A stretch of 46,479 nucleotides of DNA from Microbacterium sufflavum (lineage in GTDB: Bacteria > Actinomycetota > Actinomycetes > Actinomycetales > Microbacteriaceae): NCBI RefSeq assembly GCF_023091155.1, contig NZ_JAHWXK010000004.1, positions 1-46,479 on the forward strand. The letters run 5' to 3'. The position numbers and the translations under genes are program-made. Under the pieces are notes generated by a model. The model saw only the letters and a list, made by a program, of their open reading frames with translations, was not told where the DNA came from and made no database searches. Shown piece after piece: positions 22,390 to 31,949 of the stretch (position 1 is the first letter of the stretch; each line of letters starts with the position of its first letter).

Positions 22390-25300
22390 CACTCGGCGTC
22401 GACGACTCGGCGGCGGCGCGTATAGAGGAGCACTCCGCCCGCCACCAGCAGCAGCAGGGCTGCGCTGATGGTTCCGAGGGCGATGGTGCCACCGGTGGTT
22501 GCGAGCGGCGGAGGCACGTCCTCCGGCCACTCGGGAACGTCGCAGGCCGAGGCGTCAGCGATCAGATCGTTGTGATCGACCCCTGCTGTGTTCGCGAACC
22601 CGCCGCGATCGGTCGAGCCGGGTGCGGGGCAGGTCAGCGTGGTGCCGTCTGCCGCATCGGTGTCGAGTCGCGCCTCGACCGTGACCCGGTAGAGGTGGCT
22701 CGCACCGGCTGCCAGTGACACGTCCGTGGCGACGACGTTCTCTGCAGCGCCCGTCTCGCCCTGACCGGTCCACGTCGCCGCAGGGGTGACGCCTTCCGGA
22801 GCAGAGACGATGGTCGCGTCGAGAATTTCGATGCCGGCACCGTAGCGGAGCTGGTCGGTGAGGGTGTAGTCACCGGCCACTGCCCCGTCGTTGAGCACCG
22901 TGATCGTGTAGTTCACCGTCCACTGGCCGTTCGTGCCCTTGAGGGGTGCGCCGTCCATCGTCTTGGTGATCTTCGTCGAAGGCAGACCGGCGCAGTCGGT
23001 GTCGACGATCGTCCCGCCGGTCTCATCGGTCAGAGTGGCTGCGTTGTTCAGCCCCTGCTCGATGAAGTTGCCGCCAGGAGCAACCGTGCACGCCGGCGAT
23101 CCTGCCCCGTCGTCACCGACGTCAGCGGGATCGAACGTCAGCGGGACGTTGGCGATCACGGTGACCCGGTAGACGTGCGGCGCGTACCCGTCGTCATCGA
23201 GGCCGGCGATGTCAACATCCGTCGCGATGCGCTGATCGCTGTCCCCGTTGAAACCGTTGTTGATGATGATCCCCTCGGGGCCGGTGACGGAGACGGAGGC
23301 CACGGCGACCTGCTTGGCGAACAGAAGTTCGTCGTCCAGGTCGTACGTTGTTGCCTCGTCGCCGGTGTTACCGACGGTGAGGTCGTAAACGACTTCCCAC
23401 TGACCGTTGCCGATTGGCTTCGCCGAGATGATCGCCTTGTCGAGGGTCGGCTTGCCGGGGACGATGCACTCGGCGTCGTCATCATCCAGGCCGTTCCATC
23501 CGACAGTCGCGGTGTTGTTGAGCGTGCCCGGAAGCGACTCACCGTTCTCCGCGAGACAGGTGTCTCCGGCCGGAACCTCGATGCCCGCCAGGTTCACCGA
23601 GTACCGCACGGTCACCGAGTAGGTGTGCACGACCGGTGCACCCTCCGCGGCGCCCGCGATGGGCTGTCCGGTGACGATCCGCAGATCGTCGATGCCGTCG
23701 AATCCGCCGTTGATGGCAACCGGGTTCGGTGCGTCGGTGGTGACGTCCTGGATGCCAACCACGGTCACACCTTCACCCGGTGCGAGACGGTCGTCGAGGT
23801 CGTAGACCCCGGCGCCCGGACCGCTGTTGGTGACGGTGAGCTCATAGGTCGCGTCATACACGCCGTCCTGCCCGTCGACCGGCGTCACCGCACCCGAGAG
23901 CGACTTGGTGATTTCGATCAGCGGAGGAGTGACGCAGGCATCGGCATCCTGGTCCTCGCCGTTGTGCGTGAGACCGGCGGTGTTCGAGAACCCGCCCGGC
24001 TCGTTCGACCCCGGAGTGGGGCAGACGAGGTCACCCGGCGTGACGATCTCACGGTCCATCGATGCGACGACCCGCACCCGGTAGGTGTGCGCCTCACCGG
24101 CGTCGAGATCGACATCGGTGGAGATGACGTTCTCGGCTGCGTCGACCGCGCCCTGACCGGTCCAGTCGGGGTTGGTGGTGACACCGTCGGGACCGCTCAC
24201 GACCGTGGCGGACTCGATCTCAATGCCGTTTCCGTACCGCAGCCGGTCGGTCATGTCGTACTGACCGGTCGCCTGGCCGGTGTTGGTGGCGGTGACGTCG
24301 TACTCGATGGTCCACGTGCCGTCGCCGTTGGCGATGGGGCTGCCGTCGACGACCGTCTTGTTCAGCACGATCTTCGGAAGCGACGGGCACACGTCATCCC
24401 GACCGGTGATGCCGTTGCTGGTTAGCGTCGTCGAGTTGCCCAGGCCGCCCGACTCACCCGATCCCGCCGGAGCGCAGACGAGCTCGCCCGGATCGATCGT
24501 GGCCTCGTCCATCTGCACGGTCACTTCCACCTGGTAGGTGTGGGATCCGCCGACCGAGAGGGTGACGTCTTCCGCGATCACGTTCTCGGTGCCGGTGTCG
24601 GCGCTGCCCAGACCGGTCCAGTCGGGGTTGACGTCGATGCCGTCCAGCGAGCGCACCTCGTGGTCGACGATCTCGATGCCCTCACCGAAGTGCAGGCGGT
24701 CGGTCACGTCGTAGTCGGCATCGGCGGCGCCCACGTGGGTAGCAACGATGTCGTACACGACGGTCCAGGTGCCGTCCCCGTTCGGGGTCGGGCCGGAGGA
24801 GACGGTCTTGTCGACCGTGACGATCCCGATCGTGATGCACGCGGTCGCGTCGTCGGTGAGATCGTTGTGCTCGATCTCGGCCGAGTTCGACAGGCCACCC
24901 GGACCACCCGGCTGCTCCTCAGAGCAGTCGGTGATGATCGGGGCACCCTCCGTGCCTTCGGCGATGCCGATCACGACCTCCACCTGGTAGGTGTGCACAC
25001 CGCCCGCGGGCAGCGTCACCCCAGTGGCGATGTCGTTCTCGGGCGCACCTTCGGCCCCCAGGCCGGTCCAGGTCGGCGAGGTGGTCACGCCATCGGGCGC
25101 CGAGGTGACCGCGCCGGAGATGACCTCGAGGTCACCGTCGGCCGTCATGCGGTCGCGCACGTCGTAGACGCCCCCTTCGGCACCGGTGTTGGTGGCGACG
25201 ATGTCGTAGGTCACCGTCCAGGTGCCGTCCCCGTTCGGGGTCGGACCCGACGACACACCCTTGGTGATGTCGATCGACGGGATCTCGGCACAGGCCTGGT

Positions 25301-28300
25301 CGTCTTCGGTCGCGCCCTCGGGGTCGGTCAACTGCGAGGTGTTATTGAACGCACGGTCCGCGTCGTCGCCGGCGGCCCCGCACTGCGTCGGGTCGTCCGC
25401 ACCGGAACCGGCGCCTTCGAGCTGCAGCGGCACCGTGGCGATCACGGTCACCTCGTAGCGGTGCGCGGTGTAGCCGACGTCGTCGGTGCCGAGCAACGGC
25501 ACGTCACTGGCTATCAGCGTCTCTCCCTGACCATCCCATGCGGGGTCGGCGAGAGTGACGCCCGCGGGCGAGGTCGTGACCTCGGCCGAGACGATCGTCG
25601 CCTGGTCGGTGAAATGCAGCGTGTCCGCCAGGTCGTAGCTCGTCGGGTGCGTCGACTCGTTGGTCACGTCGATGCCGTACACCAGCTCCCAGCGGCCCTC
25701 ACCGATCGCGGTGGCCGAGACAAGCTCCTTCGTGTGGGTCGGGTCTCCATCCACCTCCATACCGGCGGGGTCACAGTTGATCGTGGGCGGCACCTGTGAG
25801 TCACCAGGGATCGCGGCCGTCGCGCAGGCGGTGTTCACGACTGTGTCCAGGCCTCCCTCGGTGAGGGTCATCTCGAATTCGTGGGCTTCCTCGGCCCCTG
25901 GCGCCAGCTCATCGACGGTGAACGAACCGTCGGGGAACAGGTCGTCGGTGATCTCGAGGTCGGTCAGGGTTCCTTGACCGGTGTTCACGATCACGATTCG
26001 GTACGGGACCTTGTCGCCGACCCGGTAGGTCGGATAGTCCTCGACCGTGTTGGCGTCATGCCACTCTCCGTCTGCGCCCATGACGTACTTTTTGAGCGAG
26101 GCGGAGTAGTAGTTCGCGACGGTGATCGGCGCAGAAGTGCGCATCACCAGTTCGGTGTGCTCGGAACGCGCCTGCGCCCGGTTGACGAGCACGTCGCCGC
26201 CCTCGACACCGTCTGTGGCGATGTTCACTGTGAACTGCTGGGTGCCACCGGCAGCCAGCTCGGGGCCCACTACGCGCACAGCGGTCGCGCTGGCGGTGAA
26301 GGTCGTGGTCCATCCGACAGTGTTGCCCGACGGATCGCCCGCTGCACCGTTGGAAGCATCCGCAGGGTCGTCCGACAGGGTGGCCGGGTCGGCCGTCGTG
26401 TAGTAAACGGTTGCACCAGCCGGAGCATCCACACCGGTCAGCTCGTAGTCACCGGTGAAGTCCGTGCCACGGTCGTCACCGGCGAACGGCAGGATGTCGA
26501 TCGTGTCGGTGAAATCCTGCGGCAACGGGTCGAACGAGCGGAGCGTAACCGTCCACGAGCCCTCTCCGGTGCCGTCACCATTCAGGTTGGGGATATACGG
26601 GACGTCAGCCGTCTTACCGATGGACGTGTACCCGTTCGACGCAATCGTGATCTGCGCCGTTGCCGGGCGAGACGTCGCCCCGGAGACCGAGGCGACAGCG
26701 GAGTTCGTCAGCACGGTTCCCGGAGCGATGTTCGCCGCCGCGACAGCCTGATATGTGATCGCCTGCTGCACATTCGTCGGGACACCGTCAAGGACCCAGG
26801 TGAGCACCTGCTGGCCGGAACCGTTCGTGGTCACCGTCGGAGCCGGATCGGCGGATCCCTCGATGTAGGTCACCCCAACGGGGAGCGTGTCGACGATCGT
26901 GTAGTCGTCGACCGAGGTCGGTAGATTGCTCGCGACATTCGCCGAGTAGTTCAGCGAGAACGTGGTGGGCTGTCCTGGGTTCACCGCAGAGCGGTCCGCC
27001 GACTTCTCGATGAACGGGGTCGTCGAGACGATGCGGACGAGGTCGCGCCCGGCGCTGACAGTGCAGGGGTAGCGCAGACCCGGCGTCGGTGTCGCGCAGG
27101 TCGTGGGGGCGGACCACCCGGCACCCGCCTGGTTGTACATGAAGTTCCAGATGTCCTGGCCAGTGGCCACGTTCTGCTTCACGACCGATTCGACCACATA
27201 TGCGGCGTGATTGTTCGGCAAGTTCGCCGCCTCGGCCTGTCCCTGCGTGAACGTGACTCGAACAGCCTTCACCGTGCTGAGGTCTGCAGGCTTGGTGGTG
27301 GTCCACCCGGCGGACCCACCACAATCAGGGAAAGCCTGCGGGTTGTAGCCGGCGCTGGTGGACGTGACCGTTGGGTGTGTGCCGACGTAATACTGCATCA
27401 CCGAGCCGGGCACATCGTTCGTCGGGCGGAAATCGGCGAAGGTCAGGAACCGCGTGTCCAGCGGTGCACACATCCCGACCTGCAGGTTATCTGCCCGGTC
27501 AAATCCGGGAAGACCCGTGATCAGCCCTTGCTGGACGCGTGTGCCGGGAGAGACAACATACGTCGCGTCAAACGGCGAGCCACCTGAGCCTGTGTATCCG
27601 CGGCTCCAGGGGGACGTGAAGGCACCGGGGAACGTCCACGTCTTGCTCACCGTGTTGTTCGCGGCGTCGTCCTGCGCCGTCGAGGTGCCTGCCGCAGACG
27701 TGTACGTCGGCGCCGAGGACACCAGGTTCACGGAACCGCTCCCTGTGACGGCAAGACGCAGCCAGATCGTCCCACTCGTGAGCGTTATCTGGTCGGCCGG
27801 GAGGCCGGCGCCCGTCGAGTCCTTCGTGGGCGGGTTCGTCGGGTTGTAGTCGATCCCGGTCAAAGTGAGACGGAAGGTGTTCGGGCCGAGCTGCTGAATC
27901 GTGCAGGTGTCAACTGTGTCAGCCATCTGATCGGCGGGGTGAGAGCCGCCTGACCACGGGTGCCCGTTGGCGGCGAACTCGGTGAACGCGGTGCATCTGT
28001 TGGGCCCGACCGCGATACTCGTCGCGGCAGCAGACGAGATCTGCAGGTCGTAGCTCACCGTCTGGGGGCCGGCTTCGCTGCGCTTGTCCTTGCTCAGCGT
28101 CCACTGCAGCCCCAGGTCGACGATCGGGTTGGCGGTCCCGGCACCGCTGATCTGCGCCGGTCCGGTCGCGACAGCCCACCGAATGTCCATGCCGAAGTCG
28201 TTGACGATGTTAACCGGCGTCAGGTCGGCCGTCGTCCCGTCGATCGTGCCCGAACCGGTGAGCTGCGACCCCGTCTCGCCATCAGCGCGGATCGGGGTCT

Positions 28301-28745
28301 GGACCACGTGAGAAGTTCCCTCGTCCTTGGTCCCGATGTTGCAGATCATGGTCTTACCATCCGCGGAGATGCTCGAGACCGGGTCCACGCCACTTGTCAG
28401 ACAGGAACTCGGCAGCTCCTCGAACGTGCCACTCTCGATCGTCAGCGTGAAGTTGACATTGTCGACGGGGTCATTTGCGGGGGCCTCGGCATCGTCGTTG
28501 ACGTTGACGCGCCACTCAGCGGTGAGGACATCGCCGCTCTTCACGGTCGTCGCGGATCCTTCCGCCCACTGTGCGGTGATCTCATACACGGTGGCAGCCG
28601 ATGCAGGCAGCGCCACGGCTGTCGTGAGACCAGTCATCGCGAACGTCGCCGCGATGGTGCCCGCGACGAGTCGCCGAACACGTTGCCGCGCCTCCCGGCG
28701 GCGCCGACGCAAGCCTACCTCTGAGCGCTGTTGAGTCCTGAGCAT
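22389..28745 (-). CDS. Sortase-anchored repetitive surface protein (DUF11/isopeptide-type repeats), adhesin candidate
   Basis: A 2118-residue protein. ATG at 28745 has GGGAGGG five bases upstream; the frame stays open to 28895. A long arginine-rich signal peptide (residues 1-45, ending ALPASA) leads into an N-terminal region of about 400 residues rich in Thr/Ser/Gly. CshA-like and DUF11-like beta-sandwich segments follow, then seven repeats of about 150 residues. Most repeats begin with an I/V-T/D/N-K lysine and GDGTWTV.YD-type strands and end in an Asn-rich strand, a pattern seen in domains with internal isopeptide bonds. The C-terminus is LATTG, a membrane helix and RRRR, a cell-wall sorting signal of the LAxTG type used by class E sortases. 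No sortase gene is in the window, so a host sortase must act. Attachment to cells or surfaces is the likely role. Confidence 0.9.
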   Translation of the reverse strand: MLRTQQRSEVGLRRRRREARQRVRRLVAGTIAATFAMTGLTTAVALPASAATVYEITAQWAEGSATTVKSGDVLTAEWRVNVNDDAEAPANDPVDNVNFTLTIESGTFEELPSSCLTSGVDPVSSISADGKTMICNIGTKDEGTSHVVQTPIRADGETGSQLTGSGTIDGTTADLTPVNIVNDFGMDIRWAVATGPAQISGAGTANPIVDLGLQWTLSKDKRSEAGPQTVSYDLQISSAAATSIAVGPNRCTAFTEFAANGHPWSGGSHPADQMADTVDTCTIQQLGPNTFRLTLTGIDYNPTNPPTKDSTGAGLPADQITLTSGTIWLRLAVTGSGSVNLVSSAPTYTSAAGTSTAQDDAANNTVSKTWTFPGAFTSPWSRGYTGSGGSPFDATYVVSPGTRVQQGLITGLPGFDRADNLQVGMCAPLDTRFLTFADFRPTNDVPGSVMQYYVGTHPTVTSTSAGYNPQAFPDCGGSAGWTTTKPADLSTVKAVRVTFTQGQAEAANLPNNHAAYVVESVVKQNVATGQDIWNFMYNQAGAGWSAPTTCATPTPGLRYPCTVSAGRDLVRIVSTTPFIEKSADRSAVNPGQPTTFSLNYSANVASNLPTSVDDYTIVDTLPVGVTYIEGSADPAPTVTTNGSGQQVLTWVLDGVPTNVQQAITYQAVAAANIAPGTVLTNSAVASVSGATSRPATAQITIASNGYTSIGKTADVPYIPNLNGDGTGEGSWTVTLRSFDPLPQDFTDTIDILPFAGDDRGTDFTGDYELTGVDAPAGATVYYTTADPATLSDDPADASNGAAGDPSGNTVGWTTTFTASATAVRVVGPELAAGGTQQFTVNIATDGVEGGDVLVNRAQARSEHTELVMRTSAPITVANYYSASLKKYVMGADGEWHDANTVEDYPTYRVGDKVPYRIVIVNTGQGTLTDLEITDDLFPDGSFTVDELAPGAEEAHEFEMTLTEGGLDTVVNTACATAAIPGDSQVPPTINCDPAGMEVDGDPTHTKELVSATAIGEGRWELVYGIDVTNESTHPTSYDLADTLHFTDQATIVSAEVTTSPAGVTLADPAWDGQGETLIASDVPLLGTDDVGYTAHRYEVTVIATVPLQLEGAGSGADDPTQCGAAGDDADRAFNNTSQLTDPEGATEDDQACAEIPSIDITKGVSSGPTPNGDGTWTVTYDIVATNTGAEGGVYDVRDRMTADGDLEVISGAVTSAPDGVTTSPTWTGLGAEGAPENDIATGVTLPAGGVHTYQVEVVIGIAEGTEGAPIITDCSEEQPGGPGGLSNSAEIEHNDLTDDATACITIGIVTVDKTVSSGPTPNGDGTWTVVYDIVATHVGAADADYDVTDRLHFGEGIEIVDHEVRSLDGIDVNPDWTGLGSADTGTENVIAEDVTLSVGGSHTYQVEVTVQMDEATIDPGELVCAPAGSGESGGLGNSTTLTSNGITGRDDVCPSLPKIVLNKTVVDGSPIANGDGTWTIEYDVTATNTGQATGQYDMTDRLRYGNGIEIESATVVSGPDGVTTNPDWTGQGAVDAAENVISTDVDLDAGEAHTYRVRVVASMDREIVTPGDLVCPTPGSNEPGGFSNTAGLTHNGEDQDADACVTPPLIEITKSLSGAVTPVDGQDGVYDATYELTVTNSGPGAGVYDLDDRLAPGEGVTVVGIQDVTTDAPNPVAINGGFDGIDDLRIVTGQPIAGAAEGAPVVHTYSVTVRYSVNLAGIEVPAGDTCLAENGESLPGTLNNTATVGWNGLDDDDAECIVPGKPTLDKAIISAKPIGNGQWEVVYDLTVGNTGDEATTYDLDDELLFAKQVAVASVSVTGPEGIIINNGFNGDSDQRIATDVDIAGLDDDGYAPHVYRVTVIANVPLTFDPADVGDDGAGSPACTVAPGGNFIEQGLNNAATLTDETGGTIVDTDCAGLPSTKITKTMDGAPLKGTNGQWTVNYTITVLNDGAVAGDYTLTDQLRYGAGIEILDATIVSAPEGVTPAATWTGQGETGAAENVVATDVSLAAGASHLYRVTVEARLDTDAADGTTLTCPAPGSTDRGGFANTAGVDHNDLIADASACDVPEWPEDVPPPLATTGGTIALGTISAALLLLVAGGVLLYTRRRRVVDAE
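22500..25780 (-). repeat. Seven protein-coding repeats of about 450-475 bp in the surface protein
   Basis: Repeat starts recur near 25750, 25270, 24820, 24370, 23915, 23440 and 22970. The core SSGPTPNGDGTWTV is identical in two neighbouring units, with diverged versions in the others. Similar long units in tandem allow changes in copy number by recombination. Confidence 0.75.
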
Positions 28746-28887
28746 CAGATCCCTCCCCGATCGCGCACGGGAGACCCCGCACGGTATGCCTCTGCTACAT
28801 ACGAGTGGAAACCTGAGCGTTTGTTGAGACGTTGCGCAAAATTTCATCAATAAGTTCATCAATTCCGGGCTCAAGCCCAGAACGGAC
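28746..28887. promoter_or_regulatory. Divergent control region of the surface protein and LuxR-type regulator
   Basis: It contains a 12-base-spaced direct repeat TTCATCAA...TTCATCAA at about 28848-28861 and the hairpin GGGCT-CA-AGCCC at 28868-28879. LuxR-type regulators bind short repeated or dyad sites, so these are candidate binding sites for the product of the neighbouring gene. The DNA is clearly less GC-rich than its surroundings. Exact -35/-10 boxes are not clear. Confidence 0.5.
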
Positions 28888-30528
28888 GTGGCCAAGATAG
28901 TTAAGGTGCTTAGCGACCTGAATCACCCCCTGATCGACGAGCGCATTCGCCATGCGCTCGTCACCGGAAACGTCGACCAGGTGGAAGAGGCGTACGATCT
29001 CCTCTGGTACGAGCTGCCGTCACGATTCGCTTCCGAGATCCTCGAAGCGACCGCGGCGTTCGACCCAGGCACCTATCTGCATAGGCCCCGCCTGATGCAC
29101 CTGACGCTTCTCGCGCACCACAAGAACGACTACGTGGGTGAGGATCCGGACCTCGGACGGGTCCTCCAGATGTTCAGAATGCATGGTCGGAGATATGCGA
29201 CGCGGCTCACCGAGTTTGTACGCCCCAGCGATCTGCTCACGGCCGGGACCATTGCGGTGATCGCTGCACGACTTGACGGTTCGTTCCGCCGCTCCGAACA
29301 ACTAGGGCAATGGCTGGACGACCGCTTGGCCATGACGACCACCGCAACGCAGCTGCCGTGGTCAGAACACTATGTCGGAGCGAAGCCCGGATGGTTATCG
29401 ACGCAGCGTGGTCTCACGGCGACCCTCAGAGGTGACTACGACTATGCCACCCGCCTATACACGCGAGGGTATACGGAGGCAGGGCTTGCGCCCCGGGGGC
29501 ACTTCGCCGGCGCGAACTCCGCCGCGAACCTCGCCCTCATGTTCGCCCTACGCGGCCACTTCGATCTCGCGCGTCTGTGGATCGAGCGCATGAACCACCT
29601 CGGACCGCTGCTGGATTGGATCGAACACCTCACCACACTCGGAGCGAAGATCGCCGCTGCGCTCATTGCCCTGGAGGAAGGCGACCCCGACCTCGCTCGC
29701 CAGCACATCGACCACATGGGCCCCGCCACCCAACACGTCGAACTCTGGCCCTTCATCCTCTACGTCCGTGGCACCTACCACGCGTGTTACGGCGACCCCT
29801 ACGAAGGGCTTGCCGAACTGGAAGGAGCTCGCCTCACACATGGTGCAAGCACGATCGACGCCGGCGCGGCCCGCCAGCTCCTACTCCGCACCGAAGCCAA
29901 GCTGCTCCTCCGCACACCGAATGCCGCACGGGTGCTGCACCTCGCTCGAGTCGCACCAGAAGATGTCCCTCCACACCTGGTCGCCTGGGCGTACGTGTAC
30001 TCCGGCCACCCTCACGACGCTCTCCGGGTCGCCGCCCGTGCGCTTCGCCAGCACTCGGAAAGGGTGCCCCTCAGCGATATCATCGAGCTTCATCTCGCGG
30101 CAGGCGTCGCCCATCTGAGAAATGGGAACAACGCCCGCGCAACCCAGTCATTCAAGACCGCGACCCGTTTACGGTCAAACCCCGCACACATTCGGCCCTT
30201 CCTCCTTGCGCCGCCCGAGGACATCGCGACCCTTGCACAGCTCTGCGGAGAACCAAACCCTCTGGACAGCGTCCACGGAAAGACCCGCCTGAACAAGGTG
30301 CACTCCATCACCCTTGTAGACCTAACACCACGCGAGCTCGCAGTACTTCACACCCTCGAGCAAGGGATCACCGCCGTGGCCGCGGCGAAGACATTTGGAG
30401 TATCTCCCGCGACCGTGCGCAGCCAAACAGCCAGCATCTACCGCAAACTCGGCGTCTCGAACCGCAAAGCCGCGCTCTCCAGGGCACACGACCTCGGCCT
30501 TCTCGAACGCAACTATGAGGCCCTCTGA
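28888..30528 (+). CDS. LuxR-type transcriptional regulator with TPR-like sensor region
   Basis: A 546-residue protein starting with GTG at 28888; GTG at 28906 is an alternative. Residues about 1-470 are helical repeats rich in Leu/Ala with paired helices (YDYATRLYTRGYTEAGLA, ALEEGDPDLARQHIDHMG), like the TPR-type sensor part of large LuxR regulators, but the N-terminal ATPase of the LAL class is absent. The C-terminal 65 residues are a GerE-type helix-turn-helix (LTPRELAVLHTLEQGITAVA, then FGVSPATVRSQTASIYRKLG). It diverges from the surface-protein gene across 142 bases and most likely controls it. The signal it senses is unknown. Confidence 0.85.
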   Translation: MAKIVKVLSDLNHPLIDERIRHALVTGNVDQVEEAYDLLWYELPSRFASEILEATAAFDPGTYLHRPRLMHLTLLAHHKNDYVGEDPDLGRVLQMFRMHGRRYATRLTEFVRPSDLLTAGTIAVIAARLDGSFRRSEQLGQWLDDRLAMTTTATQLPWSEHYVGAKPGWLSTQRGLTATLRGDYDYATRLYTRGYTEAGLAPRGHFAGANSAANLALMFALRGHFDLARLWIERMNHLGPLLDWIEHLTTLGAKIAAALIALEEGDPDLARQHIDHMGPATQHVELWPFILYVRGTYHACYGDPYEGLAELEGARLTHGASTIDAGAARQLLLRTEAKLLLRTPNAARVLHLARVAPEDVPPHLVAWAYVYSGHPHDALRVAARALRQHSERVPLSDIIELHLAAGVAHLRNGNNARATQSFKTATRLRSNPAHIRPFLLAPPEDIATLAQLCGEPNPLDSVHGKTRLNKVHSITLVDLTPRELAVLHTLEQGITAVAAAKTFGVSPATVRSQTASIYRKLGVSNRKAALSRAHDLGLLERNYEAL

Positions 30529-30907
30529 CTGCAAACGCTCCCAGCGAGGACGATCTCCACGCCCCCGCGCGTCAAGTCGGCGTGACATCTAACTGAGATC
30601 GTCCGCCTGCTTCTCGAAGGGGAACAGGGGTGCTCGATCAAGGTGGCCGGTCGCCACCCCATTCGGTGACTCGGGCGCGAGTTAGCGTTCCTCGAACCTC
30701 GAGAATGGGCGGGGAGCGACGGATCTCGACGTGCATCGTGGGCCGGGCTCCGGAGCTCGCGTCGCCAGTGGAGGAGAGCGCAGCCAATGCCCACCAGAAC
30801 ATTCGCCCATGACTGGAAATCTACATGCCTCGGGAGGCGCCTGAGGCACACGTGCTCTGCGCAATGTCGTCGTCGGAGTGGCGAGAATCATCGAGCCGTG
30901 GCAGGTA
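30529..30907. other. Intergenic region without a recognisable gene
   Basis: About 380 bases. The inverted repeat GGACGATCTC (30548-30557) with GAGATCGTCC (30595-30604) probably ends the regulator transcript. The rest has only short frames with poor coding character. Confidence 0.4.
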
Positions 30908-30948
30908 ACCCCCGGGCGTATGAATATTACCCCCGGTCGTAATATGCT
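30908..30948 (+). promoter_or_regulatory. Operator and promoter of the 331-aa HTH gene
   Basis: A direct repeat ACCCCCGGGCGTA / ACCCCCGGTCGTA has starts 21 bases apart (30908 and 30929), two helical turns. Overlapping it is the inverted repeat ATATTAC-N8-GTAATAT (30924-30945). TATGCT at 30943-30948 is the -10, five bases before the ATG at 30954. The arrangement indicates autoregulation by the HTH protein downstream. Confidence 0.7.
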
Positions 30949-30953
30949 GTACG

Positions 30954-31949
30954 ATGGACGGCATGAGAGAGGAACCGGCCGCGTCAGAACTGCTCGATCG
31001 CCTTGTGCGTTCCGTTGCGGCGACACCGGACCCCATCAAGCGGGCACGTGAGTGTGTTGCCGTGGGGGAGGAGCTTCGAACAGTCCAGAGTCGCCTAGCG
31101 AATGTCCGCCGTCAGGCGATCTATGAGGCCACTCTGCGCCCGGGAGCAACGGGGAGAAGTGTGGCCGATGAGCTAGGTGTGTCTGCTAAAACGGTGTCTT
31201 TGGCATCGTCAGAGTTCCGGAGACAAGATCTCGACCTCTTGCGTGACCTGGTAGAGGCGACGGAATCCGTCGCTCCAGACTCCCCAGAGCTCCTGCCGGC
31301 CAAGGCTGTGATCGCGAGTTCCTCGAGCGTAGGAGTGGTGTCGCATATTGTGGCGGCGCTCGACCTCGTCTGGCTCCGGGCGGCTTCCACCGATGGTGAC
31401 GCCGATACTTGGGAGAAGACTTACCAAGGTTTTAAGCGAGTGGAGTACCTCAGCAAACTTGCCCGGGCCCAACAGCCTCTGCCGCCTAGGGCGGATGCCC
31501 CTGCGCAGTTCCGCACTCCCGCGCGGTTGCAGTGGCTGGAGGCCGTACTCAACGCCATGCCTGGCGTTGCAGGGTGGGCCTCGGTGGATGCGCAGAGTGA
31601 TGACCAGGAATGGGGATTGTGGTGGTCGATTGAATCAGCGGACCCGAACCTCGAAGCGGGGGACGTGGGTCCATCGTCCAAGGGTTGGCTGGTATCTGAG
31701 TGGCTTGTTTGGCTTGTGCGGGACTACCGTGTCGCCGGGAAGCGGATTCAATCATCGGTGACAGCCCCGCCACCGATGATCAACGAACCCGGCGCGATGA
31801 TGACCTTCTACATCACTGCTTCGCTGGACGACCCTGACTCCGTCGATCCTGACGAGTTCGCTCAGTCGATCATCGACGTCTGGGACGGTCAACTCGGCGT
31901 CCCAGGAACCGGCTACTTCGACGTCAACTGGCCGGTGAAGCACCCGTGA
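30954..31949 (+). CDS. HTH-containing protein of unknown function (331 aa)
   Basis: ATG at 30954 is chosen from the leaderless promoter spacing. The N-terminal 85 residues contain a helical lead-in and a helix-turn-helix (GRSVADELGVSAKTVSLASS). Residues 90-170 are helical. The C-terminal half is a separate domain with many aromatic residues (EWGLWWSIESADPN, VSEWLVWLVRDYRVAGK, MMTFYITASLDDPDSVDPDE, YFDVNWPVKHP). No catalytic motif is recognised. Its stop overlaps the GTG of the DUF3800-like gene (GTGA), so the two form an operon and probably work together. A repressor-plus-sensor protein is one possibility. Confidence 0.75.
   Translation: MDGMREEPAASELLDRLVRSVAATPDPIKRARECVAVGEELRTVQSRLANVRRQAIYEATLRPGATGRSVADELGVSAKTVSLASSEFRRQDLDLLRDLVEATESVAPDSPELLPAKAVIASSSSVGVVSHIVAALDLVWLRAASTDGDADTWEKTYQGFKRVEYLSKLARAQQPLPPRADAPAQFRTPARLQWLEAVLNAMPGVAGWASVDAQSDDQEWGLWWSIESADPNLEAGDVGPSSKGWLVSEWLVWLVRDYRVAGKRIQSSVTAPPPMINEPGAMMTFYITASLDDPDSVDPDEFAQSIIDVWDGQLGVPGTGYFDVNWPVKHP

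Noticed and set aside
23175..26924. Several 350-420-residue plus-strand frames across the surface-protein gene
   Set aside because: They repeat with the same period as the minus-strand repeats and consist of Val/Asp/Gly/Arg-rich text without motifs; they are shadows of the repetitive gene.
30630..31039. Short frames on both strands between the LuxR-type gene and the HTH gene
   Set aside because: None has a ribosome binding site, promoter spacing or recognisable fold, and they overlap the operator region.
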